Below are positions 44,405 through 53,924 of a DNA stretch of 64,000 bases, piece by piece. Under the pieces are notes generated by a model, which was given only the letters and a program-made list of their open reading frames with translations, ran no database searches and had not been told where the DNA came from. Every line of letters starts with the position of its first letter. The stretch's first letter is position 1. Source of the DNA: Hyphomicrobium sp. LHD-15 (GTDB lineage: Bacteria > Pseudomonadota > Alphaproteobacteria > Rhizobiales > Hyphomicrobiaceae); NCBI RefSeq assembly GCF_031157355.1, contig NZ_JAVIFT010000001.1, positions 1,364,001-1,428,000 of the forward strand, given 5' to 3'. The translations under genes and the position numbers were made by a program.

Positions 44405-44630
44405 GGGATGCTCCTGGTTTCTTCGTTGGTGGCGGCACGCAGCGGGGCCAGCTTTTCAGGGCTTGCCCTACGTCATGCGCGAGAAACTCGCAATGGTGGA
44501 GTTCTCCCCTGCCGGCCTTTCGGATATAGGAACTCAATCGTTGCTCCGCCAGCGGATGCCAAGGCGCCCTGGCCCGCCAGACCGGAGCCCGGGGATGAAC
44601 AGTTAAGGCGCGAAATTTGGGGAGCCCCGC

Positions 44631-45230
44631 ATGGAGGGACTGCTGGCCTTGAGCCGCCTGATCGACCGAGCGAATGCCGCGATCGGGCGATCGGCCGCGT
44701 GGCTGATCGTGGCCGCTGCGGTGATCAGCGCAGGCAACGCCGTGATGCGGAAAATCTTCGACTGGAGCGCGAACTCGCTGCTTGAAGTTCAATGGTGGTT
44801 GTTCGCCTTGGTGTTTCTGCTGGCTGCACCATGGACACTGGCCGACAACGAGCACATTCGTATCGATATCGTGAACAATCGGCTCTCGAAGCGCACGCGA
44901 AATATCATCGAGCTTGTCGGGCACATCTTTTTCCTGCTGCCGACCGCGGCGCTGGTCGTCTACACATCATGGATCTTCTTCGGCACATCCTTCGCCCAGA
45001 ATGAGCAGTCTCCGAACGCCGGGGGCCTCGCGCTGTGGCCGATCAAGGGGCTGATCCCGATCGCGTTCATGTTTCTGTTCGCGCAGGGTATCTCCGAGCT
45101 CATCAAACGCATCGCGATCATGCGCGGCGAACTGCCCGAACGCGCCCATCATGACGGCTACCACGAAGCCGCACTCGCGGCCGGCGCCGACCATTCACAC
45201 CCACACGGCGACGGGCCATCGAGGCCCTGA
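44631..45230 (+). CDS. dctQ: TRAP transporter small permease (DctQ type)
   Basis: This 199-residue protein has four membrane helices and the DctQ pattern (NSLLEVQWWLFALVFLLAAPWTLADNEHIRIDIV). With the large permease 72 bases downstream it forms the membrane part of a TRAP transporter that imports organic acids or similar solutes using a sodium or proton gradient. The C-terminus has a His-rich tail (HHDGYHEAALAAGADHSHPHGDG). No periplasmic binding protein gene (dctP) is next to it. Confidence 0.9.
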   Translation: MEGLLALSRLIDRANAAIGRSAAWLIVAAAVISAGNAVMRKIFDWSANSLLEVQWWLFALVFLLAAPWTLADNEHIRIDIVNNRLSKRTRNIIELVGHIFFLLPTAALVVYTSWIFFGTSFAQNEQSPNAGGLALWPIKGLIPIAFMFLFAQGISELIKRIAIMRGELPERAHHDGYHEAALAAGADHSHPHGDGPSRP

Positions 45231-45302
45231 TCCCAACGAGACAACACAACACTTCGCACGTGGGGCCTCAACGAAGGTCCGAAACCGGGGGAACGACGCC
45301 GC

Positions 45303-47222
45303 ATGACAGCTTTCCTGGCCCAGAACCTGGCGCCGATCATGTTCGCGTCGCTGGTGGTCTTTTTGCTGCTCGGCTATCCCGTCGCGTTCTCGCTAGGGGC
45401 CGTCGGGCTCATGTTCTTCGTGGTCGGAGTCGAGCTTGCGCCTTACTCGGACGGCGCGATCACCCTTTCGTGGCATCTTCTGCAATCGATGCCCGGCCGC
45501 ATCTTCGACGTGATGCGTAACGACACGCTGCTCGCCATCCCGTTCTTCACGTTCATGGGGCTGATCCTCGAACGAAGCGGCATGGCGGAGGATCTGCTCG
45601 AAACGGTTGGGCAGTTGTTCGGCACGCTGCGTGGCGGACTTGCTTACGCGGTGATCTTCGTTGGTGCACTGCTGGCCGCGACAACCGGCGTGGTGGCCGC
45701 GAGCGTCATTTCGATGGGGTTGATCTCACTGCCGATCATGCTGCGCTACGGCTACGACCGGCGACTTACCTCAGGCGTGATCGCGGCGTCCGGAACGCTC
45801 GCGCAGATCATCCCACCGTCGCTGGTTCTCATCGTGCTCGCCGACCAGCTCGGTCGCTCCGTCGACGACATGTACAAGGCCGCGATCCTGCCGGGACTGA
45901 TGCTGGCCGGCCTCTATGCCGTCTACGTGTTCGTCGTCTCGCTGATTTTCCCGGGGTCGGCGCCCGGGCTTCCTTCCGACGAGATCGGGCATCGCGAAGC
46001 CGACGGCTCGCGCGGGCTCGCCTCGCTCGGCATCCTGGCGGCGCTTTCCAGCCTGTTCGCGAGCTGGATGATGCACGGGTCGTCCTATTCGGGCATCGAT
46101 GCCTCCATCCTCGGCATGGCATGGGGCATCAGCTTCGCACTCGTTGCAGCGCTCCTCAACCGGGGCCTGATGATGGCTACGGGCCGCAGTCTGCTCTCGG
46201 CCATTGCCGAGCGGGTGACGTTCGTCATGGTGCCGCCGCTGCTTTTGATCTTCCTGGTGCTCGGCACCATCCTGGTCGGCATTGCAACTCCCACCGAAGG
46301 CGGTGCGATGGGCGCCGTCGGCGCGCTGCTGCTGGCTGCCGCCAAGCGCTACAGCGACAAGGATGAACGTCGTTTCAATGTTCAGATCGTGCGGCAGGCC
46401 GCAGAGGCGACGGCCAAGCTCGCGGCGTTCGTGATGTTCATCCTGATCGGGGCCAGGATTTTCTCGCTCACCTTCTACGGCGTCAACGGGCACCTCTGGG
46501 TCGAGCACCTGATGACCTCGCTGCCCGGCGGAATGTACGGCTTCCTGATCGCGGTGATGGTGCTGATCTTCCTGCTCGCGTTCTTTCTCGACTTCTTCGA
46601 GTTGTGCTTCATCCTCGTGCCGCTGCTGAAGCCCGCCGCCGAAGCCATCTTCCGTACTTCCCCCGAGGCAGTCGCCATCGCAAAGAGCTTCGGCTTCGCC
46701 GTGCTCAGTACGACGAACAGCGCAGGCGTGGTGACGGAGATGGTTGCAGACGTTACACCGTTCGTGATCTGGTTTGGCGTGCTGCTGGCGGTCAACATGC
46801 AAACCAGCTTCATGCATCCACCGTTCGGATTTGCGCTGTTCTACCTCCGGAGCGTCGCGCCGCGGGAGCCGTACCAGGACAAGGTGACGGGGCGGATCAT
46901 GGCGCCGGTCACGACGAGCGATATCTATTGGGGCGCCGTCCCGTTCGTTTGCATCCAACTCGTGATGGTGGGCCTGTTGATGGCGATGCCGACGCTCGTG
47001 ATGAGCAAGCCAGAAACTGCCGCAAAGCGCCACACACCCGCAGCGATTTCCGTGCCTCTTGCGCCGAGCGGCGATCATGGTTTTGCACTGCCGCCCGAAC
47101 CGCCAACGATCGAAGGCGCACCCGAAGTGCAATCGAGCGGCCCCGGTGCACCAACGCTTGACATGCGCGAGCTTCCAAGCTTCACGGCGCCGGAACGCAC
47201 GTTGCCACATAACACACCCTGA
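45303..47222 (+). CDS. dctM: TRAP transporter large permease (DctM type), long form
   Basis: This 639-residue permease is longer than the usual 430 residues, matching the long 'mannitol/chloroaromatic' DctM branch. It has many membrane helices and DctM marks LAIPFFTFMGLILERSGMAEDLLE, GTLRGGLAYAVIFVGALLAATTGVVAASV and GTLAQIIPPSLVLIVLADQLG. The extra length is a mid-protein insertion and a Pro-rich cytoplasmic tail (about 580-639). It pairs with the small permease upstream. The substrate is unknown and the binding protein is not in the window. Confidence 0.92.
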   Translation: MTAFLAQNLAPIMFASLVVFLLLGYPVAFSLGAVGLMFFVVGVELAPYSDGAITLSWHLLQSMPGRIFDVMRNDTLLAIPFFTFMGLILERSGMAEDLLETVGQLFGTLRGGLAYAVIFVGALLAATTGVVAASVISMGLISLPIMLRYGYDRRLTSGVIAASGTLAQIIPPSLVLIVLADQLGRSVDDMYKAAILPGLMLAGLYAVYVFVVSLIFPGSAPGLPSDEIGHREADGSRGLASLGILAALSSLFASWMMHGSSYSGIDASILGMAWGISFALVAALLNRGLMMATGRSLLSAIAERVTFVMVPPLLLIFLVLGTILVGIATPTEGGAMGAVGALLLAAAKRYSDKDERRFNVQIVRQAAEATAKLAAFVMFILIGARIFSLTFYGVNGHLWVEHLMTSLPGGMYGFLIAVMVLIFLLAFFLDFFELCFILVPLLKPAAEAIFRTSPEAVAIAKSFGFAVLSTTNSAGVVTEMVADVTPFVIWFGVLLAVNMQTSFMHPPFGFALFYLRSVAPREPYQDKVTGRIMAPVTTSDIYWGAVPFVCIQLVMVGLLMAMPTLVMSKPETAAKRHTPAAISVPLAPSGDHGFALPPEPPTIEGAPEVQSSGPGAPTLDMRELPSFTAPERTLPHNTP

Positions 47223-47675
47223 CAGGCTTGCGACCAGAGCCCGCGCGAAGCGGCGCAAAGCTACAACGTTCCTCATTGGCGCTTTGCAAATTTCAAGCTA
47301 TGGATTTCGTGTGCGCAGAATGAACGCGCCGAGATGCGCGTCGAATCTCGCGCACATGCTCTCGCGCGGCATACGTCCCTCGCAACTCACGCTCAGATCT
47401 TTTTTGTGTGAACGACGCGCGGTTGGCTTTGTGTGTTTTAAGCGTTGCGCAGGATGGGGCGATTGCGCAACAGTTCTGCAATCGGTTGCTCGACGTCACA
47501 ATTTCACACTGGAGATGCGGTTCACTCTGTTGCTAAGTGGAGAACAGGGTCGGGCGTGGCGCGATGCGCGCCACTGGGATTTCCGCAGAAGGGGATCTCC
47601 AAAGCGGACACTCGATCGCTGCATCCATCACAACGTCTTGCGTCCCCGAAATCATCGCGCGTTCGAAAGTCATTC
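47223..47675. other. Intergenic region with an inverted repeat
   Basis: No supportable gene lies in these 453 bases; the open frames crossing it have no ribosome site or protein character. A perfect inverted repeat GTTGCGCA (47444-47451) / TGCGCAAC (47464-47471) with a 12-base spacer is the only clear structure. It could be an operator or a hairpin. Confidence 0.45.
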
Positions 47676-48428
47676 ATGCGGAAGAGAAGAAGCTTCGCGT
47701 CTCCGACGCTCAAGAGCGAGAAGATCGGTGGCCTCGATGCACCCGTGGAAGTGCGCCGACATCCCGGCGCGCGCCGCCTGACGCTGCGCGTCAGCCGTAC
47801 GCGCCGCACGGTGATCGTCACGCTTCCGGTTCAGTGCGACATCGGCGAGGCCGGCTCGTTCATCACGCGCAACATCGATTGGGTGCGCGAGCGGCTCGAC
47901 AGCCTGCCGACCGCGGTTCCGTTCCGCAACGACGTGTTCATTCCGCTGCGCGGTGACGCCCATCGCGTGGTGTTCGTCGGATCCGGCCGCCGGGCGCCCG
48001 TTGAACGCGTCTCCACGTCGACCTATCCGGAGCTGCATGTCTCCGGCCACGAAGAACACGCACCGCGGCGGCTCAGGGACTGGCTCTCGAAGGAAGCCCA
48101 CCGCGATCTCGAGCAGCGCGTCGCTTTTCATGCCGACCGCCTTCGCGTCGACCCGAAGAAAATCGCCGTCCGCGACCAGTCGAGCCGCTGGGGCTCGTGC
48201 TCCACGACCGGCGTTCTGTCGTTCTCGTGGCGCCTCATCATGGCGCCGCCCGCCATCCTCGATTACGTGGCCGCGCATGAAGTGGCCCACCTCAAGGAAA
48301 TGAACCACGGGCCGCGTTTCTGGGCGCTGGTGCGCAAGACCATGCCGGACCTCGAGGAAGCCAAGCGCTGGCTCCAGATCTACGGCATGGACCTGCATCG
48401 CTACGGCACAGTCTACGACGAAGCGTAA
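47676..48428 (+). CDS. YgjP-type zinc metallopeptidase (M48 family)
   Basis: This 250-residue cytoplasmic protein has a YgjP-like metallopeptidase domain: H201-E-x-x-H205 (HEVAHLKEMNHG) with H211 as third ligand, and the preceding RWGSCSTTGVLSFSWRL motif. The N-terminal part is a beta-rich DUF45 region. ATG 47676 starts a basic segment; the frame extends upstream but not with family sequence. Its substrates are unknown; relatives are suspected of processing or stress roles. Confidence 0.88.
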   Translation: MRKRRSFASPTLKSEKIGGLDAPVEVRRHPGARRLTLRVSRTRRTVIVTLPVQCDIGEAGSFITRNIDWVRERLDSLPTAVPFRNDVFIPLRGDAHRVVFVGSGRRAPVERVSTSTYPELHVSGHEEHAPRRLRDWLSKEAHRDLEQRVAFHADRLRVDPKKIAVRDQSSRWGSCSTTGVLSFSWRLIMAPPAILDYVAAHEVAHLKEMNHGPRFWALVRKTMPDLEEAKRWLQIYGMDLHRYGTVYDEA

Positions 48429-48434
48429 AGCTTA

Positions 48435-48454
48435 GCCGGCCTTCGGGCCTCGGC
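48435..48454 (+). terminator. UUCG-capped hairpin after the metallopeptidase gene
   Basis: GCCGGCC and GGCC-TC-GGC form a 7-base-pair stem with a 2-base bulge, capped by the very stable C(TTCG)G loop, 6 bases past the stop. There is no U-run. Confidence 0.4.
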
Positions 48455-48621
48455 CTCCCCGAACGGCTGTTACCAACGGAACATCGAAGCCCGCGCCGGT
48501 CCTCCATAAGGGGCCCGTCAGCGGGCTTTCGCGCAAGCGTTTGGCCGCCCCTCCAGACAATCCCCTCCCAACAATGGCCCGACAGGGCACCTGCATTCCC
48601 CCAATCCGAAGGCTGAATACG

Positions 48622-50517
48622 ATGACGCCCGACACGAAGACGATGCGCGGTCTCACACTGGCACTCATGATGGCGGTAGCCGCTGGCGCGCTCACTGCCG
48701 TGAGCGGCAATTTCGCATCGGCGCCTGCCGCTGCCGACTACACACTCGACACCAGCAAGCTCGCGCGCGTCGAAGGCGCCAAGGAAACCTATGCGAGCCC
48801 TGCAACCACAATCTTCACGGCGCCGGATTCGGTCGCGGCGACAGCAGTTGCGGCCGCCAAGCTGCTCGCGGCCGATGGCTGGCAGCACTATGAGGATCCG
48901 TTCTCGGCCAGCGCCAAGACGCCCGACCTCTCGATCATGACCTTCAAGAAGGGCCGCCAGGGCCTTTCCGTATTCATCACCCTCGCGCCCGCGCAGGGCA
49001 ACGCCACCAGCGTGTCCTACACCGCCAATGCGATCGTCGACGATCTGCCGTTCCCCAAGGACGCGACAGAGATCAAGTACGCACCAGACCGGCCGCATCT
49101 CTCGGTCATCACCGAAACACCGCTCGACACCTCGCTCGCCTTCTTCCGCGACGAACTCGCCGCGCGAGGCTGGGCGCCGTGGTCACGCAAAGATAATCGC
49201 AAGCTCGCAGCTGGCGAAGACGCTTCTGAAGTCAACGAACGGGGCAAGTTTGCGTTCTTCGTCCGCGACGACCATCGCCCCCTCATGCTGATGCTTCAGA
49301 ACCGCGACGATGGCCGGCTCAATGCCAGCCTCGAACGCGTGCCCGAGAAGTTGCTGACGGCCCTCAACAAGAAAGAGGAGGAGCCCGCGCCGCAGCCTGC
49401 TGCTCCCGAGAGTGCACCGCGCGCGGAAGCCCCCGATGCGTTCGACGCGCTGGCCGGCAATATTCTGAAGGAGGTCGAAAAAGCGACCAACCAGGCGCTT
49501 TCCGACATCAACAAGCCCGCTGCCAAGGCCGCGACCGAAGCGCCGGCAGCGTCAGGTGAACCGCTCAAGGCGATGGCGGACAGCACTACGCCGATCCTGC
49601 TGCCCGAGACGGCCGAAGATATCGACTTCGATGGAGGGCGTGGCAGCCTCGAGTTCAAGAGCCGCTCGGACGTGAAGTCCGTCGCAGCCTTCTATCGCGA
49701 AGCGATGACGCGCGAAGGCTGGAAGCCGGAAACCTCCCCCATCAACAAGGCGAACATGGTCGTGCTGCGCTTCGCCAAGGGCGAGCAGGACCTCGCCTTC
49801 ACGATCATGACGTTCGGCGACAAGACCAGCACCAGCGTTTCCGGCTCAGGGCTGGTGACGGAAGCAGCGGCGAGCGAGGCCGATGCGGCGGATGCGGCTC
49901 CCGTCTCCGCAGGATTGGCGCTCGCCGATCTCACCGTCGAGGAAAAATATGGGCTGCCGGTGCCGGGGCCGGCTTCTCTCAGCGGCAGCGAAAAGAGCCT
50001 CTACCGCTATTCCGCACATGCCAGCGTAAAGGCCTCCGTCGATACGATGCTCGCGTTCTACCGGCGCGAGATCGGCAAGCTCGATTGGAAGGAGCAGCCG
50101 GGCGCCAACGTCACGGCCAATCAAGCCGAGATCGCCTACACCACGCCGCAAGGTCCGGCCGTGCTCAAGATCGTCCGGAAGGACGGCGAAACCTTCAGCA
50201 CGCTGCTCGTGCGCAAGCAGGAAGAGGCGCGCAAGGATGGCATGCTGCCGCGCGCCGGACAGACCAAGATCCTGTTCGGAAACATCCTGGAAAAGGAAGT
50301 CGTGCTCACGGTCGACAAGACAAAGGTCAAGATTGCAGCCGGTCTCGGCGGCAAGAAGCCGGATGGGCCGATGCTTGAGCTTTCACCCGGCAAGCACAAA
50401 TACTCCGTCAAGCTCCCCGGCCAGCCCGCACTTACGGAGGAGTTCGAGGTGGCCGACGGCGACATCTGGGCGCTGATGGTCGGACCCGGCGGCGTGCTTC
50501 CGGTGCAGATGTACTGA
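48622..50517 (+). CDS. Exported protein with four copies of one domain
   Basis: This 631-residue protein has a signal peptide (LTLALMMAVAAGALTAVSG) and four related units of about 75-98 residues: about 63-138, 143-240, 326-412 and 443-533. Each has a strand, then an amphipathic helix with A-FYR-E--A--GW (AFFRDELAARGWAPW, AFYREAMTREGWKPE, AFYRREIGKLDWKEQ), then a second strand pair. The first copy is the most diverged (AAAKLLAADGWQHY). A linker of Pro/Ala/Glu separates copies 2 and 3. The last 90 residues are a PEGA-like beta domain (LSPGKHKYSVKLPGQP). No named function; it is envelope-located. GAAGG before ATG 48622 supports the start. Confidence 0.75.
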   Translation: MTPDTKTMRGLTLALMMAVAAGALTAVSGNFASAPAAADYTLDTSKLARVEGAKETYASPATTIFTAPDSVAATAVAAAKLLAADGWQHYEDPFSASAKTPDLSIMTFKKGRQGLSVFITLAPAQGNATSVSYTANAIVDDLPFPKDATEIKYAPDRPHLSVITETPLDTSLAFFRDELAARGWAPWSRKDNRKLAAGEDASEVNERGKFAFFVRDDHRPLMLMLQNRDDGRLNASLERVPEKLLTALNKKEEEPAPQPAAPESAPRAEAPDAFDALAGNILKEVEKATNQALSDINKPAAKAATEAPAASGEPLKAMADSTTPILLPETAEDIDFDGGRGSLEFKSRSDVKSVAAFYREAMTREGWKPETSPINKANMVVLRFAKGEQDLAFTIMTFGDKTSTSVSGSGLVTEAAASEADAADAAPVSAGLALADLTVEEKYGLPVPGPASLSGSEKSLYRYSAHASVKASVDTMLAFYRREIGKLDWKEQPGANVTANQAEIAYTTPQGPAVLKIVRKDGETFSTLLVRKQEEARKDGMLPRAGQTKILFGNILEKEVVLTVDKTKVKIAAGLGGKKPDGPMLELSPGKHKYSVKLPGQPALTEEFEVADGDIWALMVGPGGVLPVQMY

Positions 50518-50532
50518 TGAGGTCCGAAGTGA

Positions 50533-52650
50533 TCAACGAGTGGGAGGGCGCACGATGATGCGCCCTCCCGACGTTATGGTCGTTTCGCCTTGAAGCTGAT
50601 CGCCGCGGACCTGCACGACATCGCGGCGTTCAAGCGTTCCGCGCGCAAGCTCTTTCGCGATCAAATCTTCTTCCTGGCGCGGCGCCTTGCGATCCGGAAC
50701 GCCAGATATCGGCGGGGCGCGCCGTGTCGAGGCATCGGGCAACGCAAGCGGAACCTTGCCCTGGTGGGCTGCCAGCATGACGTCGTGCCAGATCTCGGCC
50801 GGCAGTGCGCCGCCAACGACCTTGTTCATCGTGCGGCCGTCGTCGTTGCCGACCCAAACGCCGCCGGTGAAGTAGGCCGTGTAGCCGATGAACCAGGCAT
50901 CCCGGAAATCCTGCGACGTGCCGGTCTTGCCGGCTGCGGTGTGACCGGGGATCGCCGCGCGCCGCCCGGTGCCGGAGGCCACGGTCGTCGCAAGCATGTC
51001 GTTCATGGCGGCAACCGAGCGCTGCGGAATGGCGGGATCCGATTTCGCGTCGATCCGCTTGTAGAGGAGCTTGCCGGCCCCCGTCGTCACGCGGCGGACG
51101 GCATAGGGCTCGTTGACGTAACCGCCGTTGCCGAAGGCGCCGTAGGCTCCCGCGAGATCCAGCAGGGACACTTCAGAGGTGCCGAGGGCGAGAGATGCAT
51201 CGCGCCGGAGTGGCGATTTCATGCCGAGGCGGCGCGCGGTGGCGGCGACCTTCTCCACACCCGCATCCAGCAGCAGTCGAACGGCGACGGAATTGATCGA
51301 CTGGGCCAGCGCGTTGCGCAGCGTCGTCTCGCCGAGGTAGCGATTGTTCTCGTTCTTCGGCGACCAGCGACCAGCCTTGACCGGCGCGTCCTCGACGAGG
51401 CTGTCCGGTGACATGCCCTGCTCGACCGCTGTCAAATAGACGACCGGCTTGAAGGCCGAGCCCGGCTGGCGATGCGCCTTGACCGCGCGGTTGAACTGGC
51501 TGTCGGCATAGGAACGTCCGCCGACGAGCGCGCGAATGCCGCCATCCGGTGCAAGCACAACGACGGCGGCCTGGCTCGCTTCGAGCAGCTGTCCCTTGGC
51601 AGCAAGCGCGTTTTCGACCACCTCTCCGGCGCGGCGCTGCAAATCGGCATCCAAAGTCGTTTCGATGACGATCTCGTCGCGGTCGGCATCCTCGAAGCGG
51701 GCCGCAACGTCGAGCACGTAGTCGACCGCATAGGCCATGTCGGCCTGATCGGGGACGCGCATCATCGACGAGAAGCGGATCTCGACCGCGCGTGCTTCGT
51801 CGGCCTCCTCCTGACTGATGAGGCCAGCATCCAGCATCTTGCCTATGACGACCCGGCCACGCGCGATGGCCTGCACCGGGCTTGCGCTCGGCGCATATTT
51901 CGATGGCGCCTTGAGAAGGCCCGCGATCACGGCAGCTTCAGCGACATTCAAATCACGCGCGGATTTGCCGAAGTAGCGGCGAGAGGCGGCTTCGATGCCG
52001 TGGGCCCCGCCGCCGAAATAGACGCGGTTGAGATAGAGCTCCAGGATATCCTGTTTCGACAGCCGGAGCTCGAGCCACAGCGCCAGCACTAGCTCCTCGG
52101 CCTTGCGGGCGAAGGTGCGATCGGACGAGAGAAACAGGTTCTTGGCGAGCTGCTGGGTGATGGTGGAGCCGCCTTGCGTCAGGCGCCCGTTCTTCAGATT
52201 GACCAGCGCGGCACGCAGCATGCCCATCGGATCCAAGCCGCGATGCTCGAAGAAGCGGCGATCCTCGGTCGCCACGACGGCATCGGCGACGCGCGGCGGC
52301 AGCATATCGAGCGGGATGTAGGCGCGCGAGACACCGCGCTCCGCGATCGGGTTGCCGTCGATGCCCAAGATGCGGATCACGGGCCCGGTTGCCTTGGGGC
52401 GCATGGACAGCGGATCGGGGAAGACCAGCGTGTAGTAGATGAAGAGCGCGCCGACGGCGATTGCGCACGCGGAGAAAACCGCCACTGGCGCGAGCAGTAG
52501 AGCGCGGAAGCGGAACGGAAGCTCGGAATACCGCCCAGACCAACCGGCAGGCGCGCGTGCGCTTTCCGGCATCGGCGGCGATTGCCAGTGCGGATCGAGA
52601 GGCGCCGGATGATGTGGCCCTCTTTCGTGTTGGTGGTGGTCGTAGCCCAT
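50533..52650 (-). CDS. mrcA: Penicillin-binding protein 1A (glycosyltransferase/transpeptidase)
   Basis: This 705-residue bifunctional enzyme makes and cross-links peptidoglycan. After a His/Pro-rich cytoplasmic tail and one membrane helix (about 49-76) comes the GT51 domain, with E129 in ATEDRRFFEHRG, RLTQGGSTITQQLAKN and LELYLNRVYFGGGAHGIE. The transpeptidase domain has S-x-x-K (QPGSAFKPVVYL, near residue 398), SIN and KTGTSQ. No extra OB-fold insert is obvious. The last codons form a hairpin (50542-50569). It faces the four-domain protein gene convergently. Confidence 0.94.
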   Translation of the reverse strand: MGYDHHQHERGPHHPAPLDPHWQSPPMPESARAPAGWSGRYSELPFRFRALLLAPVAVFSACAIAVGALFIYYTLVFPDPLSMRPKATGPVIRILGIDGNPIAERGVSRAYIPLDMLPPRVADAVVATEDRRFFEHRGLDPMGMLRAALVNLKNGRLTQGGSTITQQLAKNLFLSSDRTFARKAEELVLALWLELRLSKQDILELYLNRVYFGGGAHGIEAASRRYFGKSARDLNVAEAAVIAGLLKAPSKYAPSASPVQAIARGRVVIGKMLDAGLISQEEADEARAVEIRFSSMMRVPDQADMAYAVDYVLDVAARFEDADRDEIVIETTLDADLQRRAGEVVENALAAKGQLLEASQAAVVVLAPDGGIRALVGGRSYADSQFNRAVKAHRQPGSAFKPVVYLTAVEQGMSPDSLVEDAPVKAGRWSPKNENNRYLGETTLRNALAQSINSVAVRLLLDAGVEKVAATARRLGMKSPLRRDASLALGTSEVSLLDLAGAYGAFGNGGYVNEPYAVRRVTTGAGKLLYKRIDAKSDPAIPQRSVAAMNDMLATTVASGTGRRAAIPGHTAAGKTGTSQDFRDAWFIGYTAYFTGGVWVGNDDGRTMNKVVGGALPAEIWHDVMLAAHQGKVPLALPDASTRRAPPISGVPDRKAPRQEEDLIAKELARGTLERRDVVQVRGDQLQGETTITSGGRIIVRPPTR
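50542..50569. terminator. Perfect 11-base-pair hairpin overlapping the PBP1A 3' end
   Basis: GGGAGGGCGCA and TGCGCCCTCCC surround a 6-base loop. On the plus strand it starts 24 bases after the four-domain gene stop; on the minus strand it is inside the last PBP1A codons (GRIIVRPP). It could end the plus-strand transcript. Confidence 0.5.
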
Positions 52651-52786
52651 GAACGCTTGGGTCCCGCAGCCCGGCGAAACGCGGCCTCGAAACGGGAATT
52701 ATGGGCGCATGTTGGCTAACGGCGCGTTAACCCACGGCCACACGCGCTACTACGCGCGGGGGCCGATGTCCGCTTTGCCAGGCCGC

Positions 52787-53065
52787 TTATCTCGTGAACG
52801 GGTAAGCGATGATGGCGAGGACAATGCGCGCGGCGATGGTGAAGAACATGAACAGAAGCTGGCGCTCCTCGAGCAGCAACTCGACCCAGATGTTGTATTT
52901 GGGATCGATGCCCGAGCTGGTAATGATGCTCTTCAAGTCGCGCGCCCAGCCGAGCATCATCGACAGCGTCTCGGGCGAATTGTAGCCGACGAGCGCAAGC
53001 GCAAACGCGCCAAGGATCAACGACAGAAAAATCGTGCTGGTGCCGACCAGAAGACGCAGGAACAT
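52787..53065 (-). CDS. Small two-helix membrane protein
   Basis: A 92-residue protein with a hydrophobic segment at each end (LVGTSTIFLSLILGAFALALVG and LLFMFFTIAARIVLAIIAYPF) and a middle of about 40 residues between. GGAAG precedes the ATG. No family is recognised. It lies 136 bases upstream of the PBP1A gene on the same strand and might be transcribed with it. Confidence 0.6.
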   Translation of the reverse strand: MFLRLLVGTSTIFLSLILGAFALALVGYNSPETLSMMLGWARDLKSIITSSGIDPKYNIWVELLLEERQLLFMFFTIAARIVLAIIAYPFTR

Positions 53066-53296
53066 GCTCGCTCTTCCCTTCCCGCTCAGTTTTGTTTCGT
53101 CGCACTCTCTGACGACGAGCCGCGATGGACTTCGTCTTAAAATGCTCCAGTCGCGGACTTGACCCCGGCGCCCACCATCACGACATGTGTTTCAACATGA
53201 CGAGGGCCGTTAAACGTAATTGTTGAGGGGTTCCGGCACAAGCTCCTGTTTTGGTGGGCGCGCTACGCGTGCGGATCGGCATCCTGAAAGAGAGTG

Positions 53297-53731
53297 ATGA
53301 AGCAAGACACAGTCGAGCGTTATTCCGACCCCGATATCGAGGCCTGCGTCGCCCGCATCGAGGCGATCTCGCGGCTGATGGATGACATGTTCGAGATCCC
53401 CGGAACCAACGTGCGAGTGGGGCTCGATGCGATCATCGGACTCGTGCCGGTGGTCGGCGACCTGCTCTCTCAGGTCATGTCGAGCTACATCATCTGGGAA
53501 GCGCGCCAGCTCGGCGTCTCGCGGTTCACGATGGGGCGGATGATCGCCAATTCGGCTGTCGATACCGTCGTCGGCCTGGTGCCGTTCGCGGGCGACGCTT
53601 TCGACGTCGCGTTCCGCGCCAACAGAAAAAACCTCGCGCTGCTCAAAGGGCATCTCGCAAAGCACGGGCATGTCCGTCGTACCGAAAGCGCGGGACCTAT
53701 CATTGACGTCAGGGCTCGCCGCGTGGGCTAG
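53297..53731 (+). CDS. DUF4112 protein
   Basis: A 144-residue protein with the DUF4112 pattern: DIEACVARIEAISRLMDDMFEIPGTNVRVGLDAIIGLVPVVGDLLSQVMSSYIIWEA and VDTVVGLVPFAGDAFDVAFRANRKN. The two glycine-rich hydrophobic segments (LIGLVPVVGD and LVPFAGD) suggest a membrane association. Start is ATG 53297, or GTG 53294. Function of the family is unknown. Confidence 0.82.
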   Translation: MKQDTVERYSDPDIEACVARIEAISRLMDDMFEIPGTNVRVGLDAIIGLVPVVGDLLSQVMSSYIIWEARQLGVSRFTMGRMIANSAVDTVVGLVPFAGDAFDVAFRANRKNLALLKGHLAKHGHVRRTESAGPIIDVRARRVG

Positions 53732-53854
53732 AGGCGGGATGGTCACCAGCTTATCCAGGTGATGCCAACAGGCGACACTTGCAGTCGCAAGTTACGAAAA
53801 CCCCTGTGTATTCATGCCCGTGCCCTGGTTCTCTGCCCCCGACTCAGAGAACAA

Positions 53855-53871
53855 GTTAATTTCTTATTAAC
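53855..53871. promoter_or_regulatory. AT-rich inverted repeat upstream of the small lipoprotein
   Basis: GTTAAT-TTCTT-ATTAAC lies 53 bases before the lipoprotein start at 53925. A shorter perfect repeat, ACTTGC-AGTC-GCAAGT, is at 53777-53792. Either may be an operator; no regulator is known. Confidence 0.3.
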
Positions 53872-53924
53872 AAGCATAACTGTCGCTGGTGTTGCGTAGG
53901 CAAATAGAGCCCAACAGGATCGCA

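Noticed and set aside
47059-47781. Open frame of 240 codons spanning the TRAP permease end and the gap after it
   Set aside because: It overlaps the DctM coding sequence in another frame, has no ribosome site, and its translation is low-complexity and Arg-rich as in shadow frames.
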